Source of the DNA: Ruegeria pomeroyi
GTDB lineage: Bacteria > Pseudomonadota > Alphaproteobacteria > Rhodobacterales > Rhodobacteraceae
Assembly: GCF_021405525.1 (NCBI RefSeq)
Contig: NZ_JAGQAG010000001.1
Coordinates: forward strand, 2,294,001 to 2,358,000
Direction: 5' to 3'
Length of the DNA: 64,000 nucleotides
The notes under the pieces are model-generated. The model did not search any database and was not told the origin of the DNA. It was given only the letters and a program-made list of their open reading frames with translations. Shown one piece after another: positions 37,400-46,509 of this stretch; within the stretch, counting starts at the first letter, position 1, and the number at the start of each line of letters is the position of its first letter. Both the position numbers and the translations under genes were made by a program.

Positions 37400-40300
37400 T
37401 CAGCTCAACCAGGTGGATTGTACCAACGTACAAAGCGTATTGACCAACCGAACCTGTTCGATTGTCTCGCACTTGGCTTCACGCAACCGAGGGTTGCCGA
37501 AAACCAACGCTAAGCCTTTTGCCCGCGATACGGCCACGTTGATGCGGTTGAGCGAAAATAGAAACTCCATGCCGCGCGGTATCTCGTCCACCGAGGAAGC
37601 CGTCATGGAGACAAGACAAACTGGCGCCTCCTGCCCTTGGAATTTGTCCACCGTACCAACCCGGATGCCATCAGGCAGTGCGTCCCGGAGCGCATTTACC
37701 TGCGCATTGTAGGGGGCGACGACAATGATGTCGGATTGGCGCATTGGGCGATTTGAGCCGTCCTTTTCCGTCCAGATTCCCTTGAGCAGATCCTCTACAG
37801 CGATCGCGATGGCCGCGGCTTCCTCTGGCGAAACCTGTGCGTTGCCCTCATGGACAACCGGGATCCAAAAAGCCCCAGCCTCTGGGAATTGCGTTCCCCG
37901 CACAGCCTGGCGCGCGGTGTCGGCATGGCTCGTGAGCCGTCCCTCATAAACTTGATCCGAGATGAACCGACAGACGTCTGGATGCATCCGGCGCGAGACC
38001 GGCAAGAATATCCCCCTATCGGGTGGAACGGTCGCATGGTCGCCTAACATCCAATCGAGGCAGGAGAGATTTGCTGGCTCTGGATGCGCCCCCTGGATGA
38101 CCTGCGGCAGTTGTCGAGGATCGCCAACCAGTACGATGTTGCGCGCCGCCCTCCCCATGGCAGCCATGTTGGCAAGGCCGACCTGTCCTGCCTCGTCTAC
38201 GAACAACCAGTCAAAAGCCTGCACATTCTCTTCGCGGGCGAAGAAAAAGGCTGTGCCGCCCACCACATGCCCCCCACCTGCAGCTTCGGCATTGTCTGTG
38301 GTGCGATGGATCGGGCAATCATCCGGATAGCCATCATCGGGACCCGAAACCTTGTGTACCAGATCAAGCGTGATCGGAAAGTCCTCTTCTTCGAGAGCAC
38401 CCAGGCATCCCATCAGCACATTACGGATCGCCTCATGGCTGTTGGAAGTTACGCCGACGCGCGCGCCTTGCCGCACCAGGGACAGGATCGACCGCGCGGT
38501 GACATAGGTCTTGCCGGTGCCTGGTGGCCCTTGGATCGGCAAAACGGTTTCGTTCATTGCACCGACGGCCGCGATCGTGTCAGCGAGAGGATCGGCTGCG
38601 GACTGAAGGGGACCACTGGTCAAGCGTGGAGCTGCCCGGGACAGCAGGTCATCGACGGCACCGTAGACACGCGCCCCACATTGGTCAGCGATCACATCGC
38701 GCATGGCGCTAGCGATCACTTTGGTATCGATCGGCCAGTCAGGGTGCAGGGACAGTCGCTCGGCCAGCAGATGGTCTTTGCCTGGTCCGGCCTTCACCGT
38801 AATTTCTCGGGCGCCTCGGTCCAGTGCCTCGATACTGACAGTGACAGGCGGGCCATCGAATACGGGCACAGTGGCTTTCTTTCCGCTCCGCAGTTTTGTC
38901 TCCTGCGGCGGGAAGCGGTAACTGCGCGCGAAGGATCGCTTGACCGGCTCGACAGCACCCGTCGCCCGCAGGCCGGATAGCGCGTCAAGGTCATCAAGTA
39001 GTTCGTCCTCATCCTTGCCTGCGCTGTCGAACACCGCCCATTGTGCTGGCTTGACCTCACGTTTGTGGAAAAGGCCGAGGTTGAACAGCATCTCCTGCCG
39101 ATCTACGGGAAGGCCCAATGCCGCGATACTCACGCGTAGAGCCTGTGTCTCCGCATCTTCTTCTGCCTCTTTCGGGCCAGCATCGGGTCCGAGTTGCGGC
39201 CAAGGTGACGCCGGCCGGATGCTGACCAGCCAGTCCCGCAATTCCTCGGTCGAAATACAGTCGACCCGGTTGTAATCCTCGATCTCGTCGAGGATGTGTT
39301 GCTCACCCGTTTCTCGCCAATGTTCATATGCTACTACCGAACCGCCGGCCGTCTTGACCTCGCCCTCGCGTTTGCGGTCGTAGAAGGCCTCCATCGACTT
39401 GATCGAATAATTTGGCTCTGACCCGATCAAACCGCCGCGCACGACTGCGAAGAGATCGACGAACCGGCCCTCGCGCTGTAGGCGGTCTAGGAAAGCCTCG
39501 CCAATCCCGTATTGCGTGGTGAGGCGGCGCAGAGCGGTGATCTCGTAGGCGGCATAATGGTAAATCCGCGCTTGTGGATAGGCTGCCAGGCGCTGTCGGA
39601 AGAAAGCCAGAAGTTCCGACAAGGCCTGCGCCTCGGCCATGTGGTCATGGGCCCAAAAGGCACGAAACTGCCCGTCAAACCAAAGCCCGTGCAAGTATTC
39701 GAGGCCACCCTCGTAGTGAGGGTCGCCCTCGATGTCATAGAAGATGTCGCCCACCTGCGGCTCCGGCAGAAGATCAAAGCCCTTCCCGGGCTCAGGCGAG
39801 CGTAATTCGAAAGCAGGCTCACCGGTCTTACGTGCATGTTGAAGACGCGCCTGAGTGACTAGGCGTAGGCGGGTGTTTTCTGCCATGCCACGGATGGGAT
39901 GATCAAGCTCGGCCAACTCCGCCATTGTGCCAATCCCGGCTGCCTCAAGCTTCTTGACCTGCCCCTTGGCAATGTTTGCCACGTTGAAGAGGCTGTCCTC
40001 AGCAACCCATACGCTTTTGCAATGATCTGCCCAGCGACAGAGAGCGCAATCGGAACAAGGCACAGGAAGCGTCGGCGAGGGCTCGGCCACGAAAGCCTCG
40101 AGTCGTTGGCGGGCGGCTCGCGCGTAGTGGGCGTAATCTGCAAGCCGTAGTGTGGCTCTGTCGCCTGTCCCTAACTCGACATGTGCGAACTCCGGCGCGC
40201 GCCCCTGAATCTCCGCCAACAGGTCGGAATAGAGCGCCAACTGCAGAACATGTTTCGGATGGGGTCGGCGTTTAAGCTTAGTGTCAGCCACCTCGTAGCT

Positions 40301-40678
40301 GAACGGACCAAGGTTTGATGGGGTCTCCACCCGTTCCAGAAAGTCAGACCACCCGCCCCAGTTTCCCGAAAGAAACGCCCCCTGAAACACGACATCAGCT
40401 CCGGCGGCCAGAGCGGCTCGAGTCTCGTCCGAATTAGTTGCCAGATCACCCCGCTCAATCTCAATGACTCGACGTCCAGATGATTTAAGTTTTTCCAGAT
40501 GAGCTGCTTCATGCGCATCGCCCTGCTTTTGCAGCAGAGCAGCATCCTCGGTATCCTCGCCGGGTTCTGGCCCGTCTCCCCGCATGCGCAACAAATCAAG
40601 CCGGGTTGCATGGGGGCATCCCATGAACCGCATCAAGTCAGTCGCTGAAAAAAGGATGTTTCCGTCAAATTCCCGCAT
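37400..40678 (-). CDS. RecB-like nuclease fused to SF1 (Dna2/UPF1-type) helicase
   Basis: 1092 residues. The N-terminal 480 residues match TM0106-type RecB nucleases: LMRFMGCPHATRLDLLRM at the start, the active-site FSYEVADTKLKR near residue 135, and a possible cluster-binding CSDCALCRWADHC near residue 215. The C-terminal 400 residues are an SF1 helicase: Walker A IQGPPGTGKTYVT near residue 725, motif II LFVDEAGQVG near residue 845, GDPRQLPQV, and motif V/VI TVDKFQGQEAPVCLVS near residue 1020 with NVAVSRAK. It lies upstream of the giant ATPase on the same strand and likely forms an operon with it. ATG at 40678 is preferred over a TTG at 40690. Confidence 0.85.
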   Translation of the reverse strand: MREFDGNILFSATDLMRFMGCPHATRLDLLRMRGDGPEPGEDTEDAALLQKQGDAHEAAHLEKLKSSGRRVIEIERGDLATNSDETRAALAAGADVVFQGAFLSGNWGGWSDFLERVETPSNLGPFSYEVADTKLKRRPHPKHVLQLALYSDLLAEIQGRAPEFAHVELGTGDRATLRLADYAHYARAARQRLEAFVAEPSPTLPVPCSDCALCRWADHCKSVWVAEDSLFNVANIAKGQVKKLEAAGIGTMAELAELDHPIRGMAENTRLRLVTQARLQHARKTGEPAFELRSPEPGKGFDLLPEPQVGDIFYDIEGDPHYEGGLEYLHGLWFDGQFRAFWAHDHMAEAQALSELLAFFRQRLAAYPQARIYHYAAYEITALRRLTTQYGIGEAFLDRLQREGRFVDLFAVVRGGLIGSEPNYSIKSMEAFYDRKREGEVKTAGGSVVAYEHWRETGEQHILDEIEDYNRVDCISTEELRDWLVSIRPASPWPQLGPDAGPKEAEEDAETQALRVSIAALGLPVDRQEMLFNLGLFHKREVKPAQWAVFDSAGKDEDELLDDLDALSGLRATGAVEPVKRSFARSYRFPPQETKLRSGKKATVPVFDGPPVTVSIEALDRGAREITVKAGPGKDHLLAERLSLHPDWPIDTKVIASAMRDVIADQCGARVYGAVDDLLSRAAPRLTSGPLQSAADPLADTIAAVGAMNETVLPIQGPPGTGKTYVTARSILSLVRQGARVGVTSNSHEAIRNVLMGCLGALEEEDFPITLDLVHKVSGPDDGYPDDCPIHRTTDNAEAAGGGHVVGGTAFFFAREENVQAFDWLFVDEAGQVGLANMAAMGRAARNIVLVGDPRQLPQVIQGAHPEPANLSCLDWMLGDHATVPPDRGIFLPVSRRMHPDVCRFISDQVYEGRLTSHADTARQAVRGTQFPEAGAFWIPVVHEGNAQVSPEEAAAIAIAVEDLLKGIWTEKDGSNRPMRQSDIIVVAPYNAQVNALRDALPDGIRVGTVDKFQGQEAPVCLVSMTASSVDEIPRGMEFLFSLNRINVAVSRAKGLALVFGNPRLREAKCETIEQVRLVNTLCTLVQSTWLS

Positions 40679-40936
40679 GGGTTCTTTCAATCAAAATGGC
40701 TCTCGGTCCAAATCAGACTCGTCACTTGGTCGCAGCTTGGTCATCATCCACAAAGGGTGTCAACATTTGTCACACACAACATAAGGTCGCCTGGCATTGC
40801 GCTTCAGAGCGGCCAGAATTGTCCCGTGATGAAAGGCCGCTAGTGGCAATCCTCAAGAAGCCTGAACGATGCGCAAGCTTTCCGGAGATATCAGAGAGGC
40901 CCGCTTTCCTTTCGCCTCCATCCAAAGCGAAAAGCC

Positions 40937-41116
40937 TTATCCGATCAGCTCCGCGGCGTTGTCTAGTGTCTTCACATAGACCGCATGCTGCGCGTGATGC
41001 TTCCGGTTTCCATGGACCGGATCGCCGAGCTTGTAGCCTTTCGCTGTAAACTGCGGCTCTTCAACCGCTCCTGCACGTGGGGAGACCCGTTCGATCCTGA
41101 TTACCTGTCCAGCCAT
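40937..41116 (-). pseudogene. Small conserved-type protein probably cut by a nonsense codon
   Basis: 59 residues from the ATG at 41116 (AAGGAG at good spacing), starting MAGQVIRIERVSPRAGAVEE and ending AAELIG. Directly past the TAA the same frame reads GFSLWMEAKGKRASLISPES and on for some 25 sensible codons to about 40862. The fluent continuation suggests a CAA, AAA or GAA codon turned into TAA. Function unknown; its place upstream of the helicase and divergent from the WYL gene suggests it belongs to the same module. Confidence 0.55.
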
Positions 41117-41267
41117 TGGTAACTCCTTTCGTTTCACGAAGCGCCTGCCAGCAAATCCAACTTGCTGATCGGGACAGGATCCGTTTGGCGGAATCGGCTC
41201 GACAGGGCGCTAGAGCAAACGTAACCTGCAAGGGTGTCAAACTCTGACAGGCTTGTTAGTTGCGCTT

Positions 41268-42248
41268 ATGTCTTTCTCTAAGGCCCAGGACCTGATCCGC
41301 CTCGCACAGCTGGCGGCGGCTCGGCGCCGAGGCGTCAGCCTCGAAGACATTTGTGCCGAGTTCGAGGTATCACATCGAACCGCGCAACGTATGACTGATG
41401 CGCTGGAAGCCACATTTGGAAATGTCATCGCTGAAGACGGCGAAGATAGAAAGCGCCGCTGGCGCTTGGCCGACCCTCATCTTGATCGTCTGCAACTTCG
41501 CCACGAGACCGGAGTCGAAGCTCTGGAGATTGCAGCCCGCGGCGCCGAGGCCGATGGGCGTTTACGGCATGCGCAGGCTCTTACCGATCTTCGCGGCGGA
41601 CTGCTGGCCCGGTTGTCCTCGCGGAACGCAGCGCGCGTCGAAACCGATGCAGAGGCGGTTCTGACAGCAATGGGTCAAGTAACACGACCCGGACCGCACG
41701 TTAGCGTTTCTCCCGATATTCTGGATGCGATCATCGAGGCCCTGCGCGGGCCCTTTCGGCTGCGCGTGCGCTACAATGCGGATACAGAGACTCGCATCCT
41801 TGAGCCGCACGGAGTGCTTCTGGGCCATCGCACCTACCTTGCCGCGCGCGACCTCGCCAAGGCCGATGAGGTGCGAAACTTCCGGATAGATCTCATCCGC
41901 GAGGCGACGACGCTGGATGAGAGCTTCGCACTTAAAGAGGGGTTCGCTATTTCCGACTATGCCGCGCGATCCTTCGGCGTCTGGCAGGATCCGGAACAAT
42001 ACGGCGAGGTCGTCTGGCGGTTTTCTCCGGAAGCCGCCGAGCGCGCAGCAGGGTTCAGGTTTCATCCCAATCAAGTCCTTGAGCAGCAAGAGGACGGCAG
42101 CCTGATTGTTCGCTTTCACGCGGCTGGATGGCTCGAGATGACCTGGCACCTCTACCAATGGGGCGACAAGGTCGAGGTCATTGCGCCAATGGCGTTGCGG
42201 ACCATGGTCGAAGGATATCGCCGGTCCGATTTCGGGGCGATGCCATGA
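41268..42248 (+). CDS. WYL-domain transcriptional regulator
   Basis: 326 residues. N-terminal helix-turn-helix (RRRGVSLEDICAEFEVSHRT with RTAQRMTDALEATFG, residues 23-54) and a WYL-type ligand domain from about residue 145 (PFRLRVRYNADTETRILEPH, then VLLGHRTYLAARD; the usual W is replaced). WYL regulators often control defence islands and may sense nucleic acid. The ATG at 41268 is chosen; an in-frame TTG lies at 41253. It points away from the helicase-ATPase operon and toward a broken small gene 25 bp downstream. Confidence 0.87.
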   Translation: MSFSKAQDLIRLAQLAAARRRGVSLEDICAEFEVSHRTAQRMTDALEATFGNVIAEDGEDRKRRWRLADPHLDRLQLRHETGVEALEIAARGAEADGRLRHAQALTDLRGGLLARLSSRNAARVETDAEAVLTAMGQVTRPGPHVSVSPDILDAIIEALRGPFRLRVRYNADTETRILEPHGVLLGHRTYLAARDLAKADEVRNFRIDLIREATTLDESFALKEGFAISDYAARSFGVWQDPEQYGEVVWRFSPEAAERAAGFRFHPNQVLEQQEDGSLIVRFHAAGWLEMTWHLYQWGDKVEVIAPMALRTMVEGYRRSDFGAMP

Positions 42249-42273
42249 AAGTAATTTTTGATGGGGTGATTTG

Positions 42274-42642
42274 ATGGACGGCAATTTGAAATTTAGTGCT
42301 CTTAAGCAAAAGCAGCGCGCCATTCGGGCCGACTTCCCTGAAACGATGGGCTTGCGCGTCCATCGCGCCATCAGTTGGGTCGGCAGGTCTGAAGCCTGTG
42401 ATGGGGATGACGACGCACGCTTCCTGTTTCTCTGGATCGCGTTCAATGCAGCCTATGCCGATGAGCGGGAGTTCCAGTCGATCGCACCAGGTGAACGCGC
42501 GGCCTTTCTCGACTTCTTCGGCAAGCTAGTAGCGCTCGATGATGATAAGAGAATTTACAAAGCCTTGTGGCAAAAGTTCACAGGCCCTGTCCGGCTGCTC
42601 ATGGACAACCGGTTCGTGTTCAACCCGTTGAGCTATGAGTGA
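42274..42642 (+). pseudogene. Helical protein gene truncated by an IS256 insertion
   Basis: The frame starts at ATG 42274, 25 bp after the WYL gene. It encodes about 118 native residues (MDGNLKFSALKQKQRAIRAD, FLFLWIAFNAAY near residue 49, RFVFNP at the end) before the IS left end at 42630, then four IS-derived residues and a stop. The fold looks all-helical. From memory of related sequences it may be the front of a HEPN-type protein, whose catalytic R-x4-6-H would have been in the lost part; this is weak. The rest of the gene is not found on the other side of the IS elements. Confidence 0.65.
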
Positions 42643-44014
42643 ATCTGGTGTCCGGGCGGTTTGAATGACGGCGGTGCATCTGGTTGGATTGGTGTTGCTA
42701 CACATCCAGCCAACCATTCAAGGACGCACCACCATGGACGACGTTACCATCATTGATTTCACTGGTCGAGACGCGGTGACTGACCCGCTGACCGATCTTC
42801 TCCGCAAAGGCGCTCGGGAACTGCTTCAGGCGGCGATTGAAGCGGAGAGGGATGCCTTTCTCGCTGAGTTTGCGGAACGGCGCACCGCTGATGGCCGCGC
42901 TGCCGTTGTGGGGAGCGGCTATCACCCGGAACGCGCTGTCCAGACCGGGATCGGACCAGTCACGGTCAAGGTGCCGAAAATTCGGGCCAAAGACGGCAAG
43001 CCGGTTACGTTCCGCTCTTCGCTGGTGCCGCCCTACGTGCGCAAAGCCAAATCCATCGAAGCGGCGCTGCCATGGCTTTACCTCAAGGGCATTTCCACGG
43101 GCGAAATGGGCGCGGCGCTCAAAATACTGCTCGGCCCGGAGGCCACCGGCTTTTCCGCGAAGACGATCTCCCGTCTGAAGGGCCAATGGGCGGCGGAATA
43201 CGACGACTGGCGCAAGACCGATCTGAGCCGCGACGAATGGGTCTATATCTGGGCGGACGGCATCTATGGCGGTCTGCGCGGCACCGATGACCGGCTCTGC
43301 GTGCTCGTTGTCATTGGCGTCAACGCACGGGGCGAAAAGCACTTTCTGGCCATCGAGGATGGCGTTCGGGAAAGCACCCAAAGTTGGCGCGAGGTGCTTC
43401 TTGGCCTCAAGGCGCGTGGGCTCGCCGCCCCGAAACTGGCCACCGGTGACGGGGCCATGGGGTTCTGGGCGGCACTGGAGGAGGTTTTCCCGAAGACCCG
43501 CCAACAGCGCTGTTGGATGCATAAGACCGGCAACGTCCTGAACTACCTGCCCAAGCGCACACAGCCTAACGCCAAAAAAATGCTGCATGATATCTGGCAA
43601 GCCGAAACCCGCGAGGATGCGCACGCTGCGTTCGATCTGTTCATTGAAACCTTCGAAGCGAAATACCCCAAGGCCACCGAATGCTTGATCAAAGATCGAG
43701 AAGAGCTGCTGACTTTCTACGATTTTCCAGCCCAGCATTGGCAGAGCATCCGCACGTCAAATCCCATCGAGAGTGCCTTCGCCACGATCCGCCACCGGAC
43801 CAAACGGACCAAAGGCTGCCTCAGCCGCGATGGCATGCTGCACATGATGTTCAAACTGAGCCAATGTGCCGAGAAAAGCTGGCGAAAACTGCGCGGCTTT
43901 GCCCACCTCGCCGACGTCATCCAAGGCGTCGATTTCGTCAACGGCATCAAGCCATCAAACCAACATCAAGCCGCCGCATGAAAATCGCCTGGACACCAGA
44001 TTTGACAATAGCTC
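42630..44014 (+). mobile_element. IS256-family insertion sequence, complete copy
   Basis: 1385 bp from GAGCTAT at 42630 to its complement ATAGCTC at 44008-44014. The ends are imperfect inverted repeats: left GAGCTAT then AATCTGGTGTCC and GGCG; right is the complement with the same blocks. It carries one transposase gene. The eight bases on the left (AACCCGTT) and right (CCCCGCCG) do not match, so no target duplication flanks this copy, as expected if two copies have recombined or DNA was lost between them. Confidence 0.85.
42734..43981 (+). CDS. IS256-family transposase
   Basis: 415 residues, full length for the family. Catalytic DDE residues: first Asp in VYIWADGIYGGLRG near residue 173, second Asp in KLATGDGAMGFWAALEEV near residue 238, Glu in NPIESAFATIRHRTKRTKG near residue 345. 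The C-x2-H-like element between them is QRCWMHKTGNVLNYLP. The ATG at 42734 has AAGGACG upstream. Open frame to 42665 exists but covers the left IS end. Confidence 0.95.
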   Translation: MDDVTIIDFTGRDAVTDPLTDLLRKGARELLQAAIEAERDAFLAEFAERRTADGRAAVVGSGYHPERAVQTGIGPVTVKVPKIRAKDGKPVTFRSSLVPPYVRKAKSIEAALPWLYLKGISTGEMGAALKILLGPEATGFSAKTISRLKGQWAAEYDDWRKTDLSRDEWVYIWADGIYGGLRGTDDRLCVLVVIGVNARGEKHFLAIEDGVRESTQSWREVLLGLKARGLAAPKLATGDGAMGFWAALEEVFPKTRQQRCWMHKTGNVLNYLPKRTQPNAKKMLHDIWQAETREDAHAAFDLFIETFEAKYPKATECLIKDREELLTFYDFPAQHWQSIRTSNPIESAFATIRHRTKRTKGCLSRDGMLHMMFKLSQCAEKSWRKLRGFAHLADVIQGVDFVNGIKPSNQHQAAA

Positions 44015-44055
44015 CCCCGCCGCGCAAGCGGGATCAAGGGTTGGAACCCTAAGAT

Positions 44056-45312
44056 TCACTCCAACTTTTCCAGTTTACTTGTCAGCTCCCAACGATCATT
44101 TATTTTTGTGAATGCAGCAGAAAAATCTTGGTGAGGTGCATCCAATCCCTGTGTCAGAAGAAGGTGGGCGTCTGTTTCGGCGAAATCCTTTAGATTTGGG
44201 GCGAGACTGGTTACTATCCCCATTTTAAATGAACACACCACTGATTCACCACTGACGCCTTCGCAGGTATTAACATACGACACCGAAAACCTCTGGCGCA
44301 CCATCCCTCCAAAGTAGTGGCACCAGTCTTCATCGCAATTTGCCATGAAGCCTTTTGGTATTTCTGGGTAAGCTGCTCTCCAATAAGCATCAATTAGCTC
44401 GGGAGCGAGTGAAGCGGCGCGCAATATTGCATCTTCCATCGCGTATTTGTGGGGTATGTTTTCCGTGTCGCTAAGAGTTCCACTTTCCATCGACACCCCA
44501 AAGTTTTCGATTGTCTGTAGGAGCTTCACGGTAAAAAAGTCTTGGTTTCTCATGGCAAGAGACAGGTAATTCCCATGTTGAGAGAACAGCTTTTTTCCAT
44601 GTCGAGAGATCAGAGGTTTGCCGTGTCTTGCATTGTACGGAATATTGTATAATTCGTCCCACAGGCCTGTGGACTTGACCAGCTCAAGCGCAGCAGTACT
44701 ACTTCCCATTTCAGCGGCACGGAGCAAAGCCATTTCGCCTTCTGGACCATATTCGCGGTCTCGGTACATATACTGAAGTGCCAGTTGAAAGTAAGCAATC
44801 TGTCTTTCAAAAATGCTATTTCTTGAATCTGAGGCAAAATTTTGGAGTAGTCCGATCTTAGTTTCAAATGCTTCTGCAAGTCGTACTTCAAGTAGTATTT
44901 CGCCGACTGCACTGTTTTGAGATGGAACATTTACATCATAGGTTAGAACCCGCATGTCATAGCCAGATTTAGAAAAGCTTGCTTTTCCTATTGGTTCACC
45001 CATGAAGAGAATGTCAACGCGAGCTAGAAAATCTCTTTTTAGGCAATTAGGTGAAGGTGATTTGAGATGGTCTCTCATATTGTTACTGAACGATAACATT
45101 CCCAGAACTCGCCCTTTGTCATCGAAATCGAGGGCGTTGGAGTCGAAAAAATTCATTGTTACTTTCACTTCCTTCGATCCGTCTTCGCAGAACGGTTCGT
45201 GGATGTATGAATGAAACCCACCGTAAGACAACAATCCCGCAAGTTCGTCAGCTGCGACCGGTGATGAAATGATGGCGGGGAAAAGCGCCAAAAATAGTTT
45301 TTTGTAGAACAT
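44056..45312 (-). CDS. Exported protein of unknown function between two IS256 copies
   Basis: 418 residues. A Sec signal peptide is clear: MFYKKLFLALFPAIISSPVA, then AADE. The mature protein has several cysteines (about eight, for example EPFCEDGSKE and NTCEGVSGESVVC), compatible with disulfides in the periplasm. The middle (about residues 165-250) is helical and resembles Sel1/TPR-type repeats weakly (FQLALQYMYRDREYGPEGE). No family recognised. GC is low compared with all neighbours, suggesting recent transfer. The truncated IS copy begins 25 bp upstream of the ATG, so its native promoter is probably gone. An ATG at 45330 is also possible. Confidence 0.7.
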   Translation of the reverse strand: MFYKKLFLALFPAIISSPVAADELAGLLSYGGFHSYIHEPFCEDGSKEVKVTMNFFDSNALDFDDKGRVLGMLSFSNNMRDHLKSPSPNCLKRDFLARVDILFMGEPIGKASFSKSGYDMRVLTYDVNVPSQNSAVGEILLEVRLAEAFETKIGLLQNFASDSRNSIFERQIAYFQLALQYMYRDREYGPEGEMALLRAAEMGSSTAALELVKSTGLWDELYNIPYNARHGKPLISRHGKKLFSQHGNYLSLAMRNQDFFTVKLLQTIENFGVSMESGTLSDTENIPHKYAMEDAILRAASLAPELIDAYWRAAYPEIPKGFMANCDEDWCHYFGGMVRQRFSVSYVNTCEGVSGESVVCSFKMGIVTSLAPNLKDFAETDAHLLLTQGLDAPHQDFSAAFTKINDRWELTSKLEKLE

Positions 45313-45337
45313 ATTTGACCTGTTGATCATGAGCAGC

Positions 45338-46325
45338 GAGCTATGAGTGAATCTGGTGTCCGGGCGGTTTGAATGACGGCGGTGCATCTGGTTGGATTGG
45401 TGTTGCTACACATCCAGCCAACCATTCAAGGACGCACCACCATGGACGACGTTACCATCATTGATTTCACTGGTCGAGACGCGGTGACTGACCCGCTGAC
45501 CGATCTTCTCCGCAAAGGCGCTCGGGAACTGCTTCAGGCGGCGATTGAAGCGGAGAGGGATGCCTTTCTCGCTGAGTTTGCGGAACGGCGCACCGCTGAT
45601 GGCCGCGCTGCCGTTGTGGGGAGCGGCTATCACCCGGAACGCGCTGTCCAGACCGGGATCGGACCAGTCACGGTCAAGGTGCCGAAAATTCGGGCCAAAG
45701 ACGGCAAGCCGGTTACGTTCCGCTCTTCGCTGGTGCCGCCCTACGTGCGCAAAGCCAAATCCATCGAAGCGGCGCTGCCATGGCTTTACCTCAAGGGCAT
45801 TTCCACGGGCGAAATGGGCGCGGCGCTCAAAATACTGCTCGGCCCGGAGGCCACCGGCTTTTCCGCGAAGACGATCTCCCGTCTGAAGGGCCAATGGGCG
45901 GCGGAATACGACGACTGGCGCAAGACCGATCTGAGCCGCGACGAATGGGTCTATATCTGGGCGGACGGCATCTATGGCGGTCTGCGCGGCACCGATGACC
46001 GGCTCTGCGTGCTCGTTGTCATTGGCGTCAACGCACGGGGCGAAAAGCACTTTCTGGCCATCGAGGATGGCGTTCGGGAAAGCACCCAAAGTTGGCGCGA
46101 GGTGCTTCTTGGCCTCAAGGCGCGTGGGCTCGCCGCCCCGAAACTGGCCACCGGTGACGGGGCCATGGGGTTCTGGGCGGCACTGGAGGAGGTTTTCCCG
46201 AAGACCCGCCAACAGCGCTGTTGGATGCATAAGACCGGCAACGTCCTGAACTACCTGCCCAAGCGCACACAGCCTAACGCCAAAAAAATGCTGCATGATA
46301 TCTGGCAAGCCGAAACCCGCGAGGA
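45338..46325 (+). mobile_element. IS256-family insertion sequence, right end deleted
   Basis: 988 bp that match the complete copy (42630-43617) base for base as far as I compared, offset 2708. The match stops abruptly at 46325 (GAGGA|C versus GAGGA|T). The right 397 bp with the third catalytic residue and right inverted repeat are missing. The sequence after the junction belongs to a separate minus-strand gene. Confidence 0.9.
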
Positions 46326-46509
46326 CCCAGATCACCTTACGCGCGAGGTCATCACGGCCAGCCGATCGGAGTTGTGCCCGCTCATGTTTCAGCACTCGCT
46401 CTTCGCCGGCGCGGCCAAGCGCTCGATTTCGCTCGTCCCGAGCCGCGACATCAAATCTGCGCGCAACGCGCAACACCTGCTCCAGTTCCTGAGGCGGAGG
46501 CTGGTTTGA
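45442..46509 (+). pseudogene. Truncated IS256 transposase
   Basis: The first 294 residues equal the full transposase (415 residues); then the frame crosses the deletion junction at 46326 into unrelated DNA and stops at 46509 after about 60 foreign residues. The catalytic Glu region is absent, so the product is inactive. It could still bind IS ends and interfere with the intact enzyme. Confidence 0.9.

Noticed and set aside
44038-44052. Short dyad AGGGTT-gg-AACCCT after the complete IS copy as an operator
   Set aside because: Only six paired bases and no nearby promoter; it may simply help end the exported-protein transcript.
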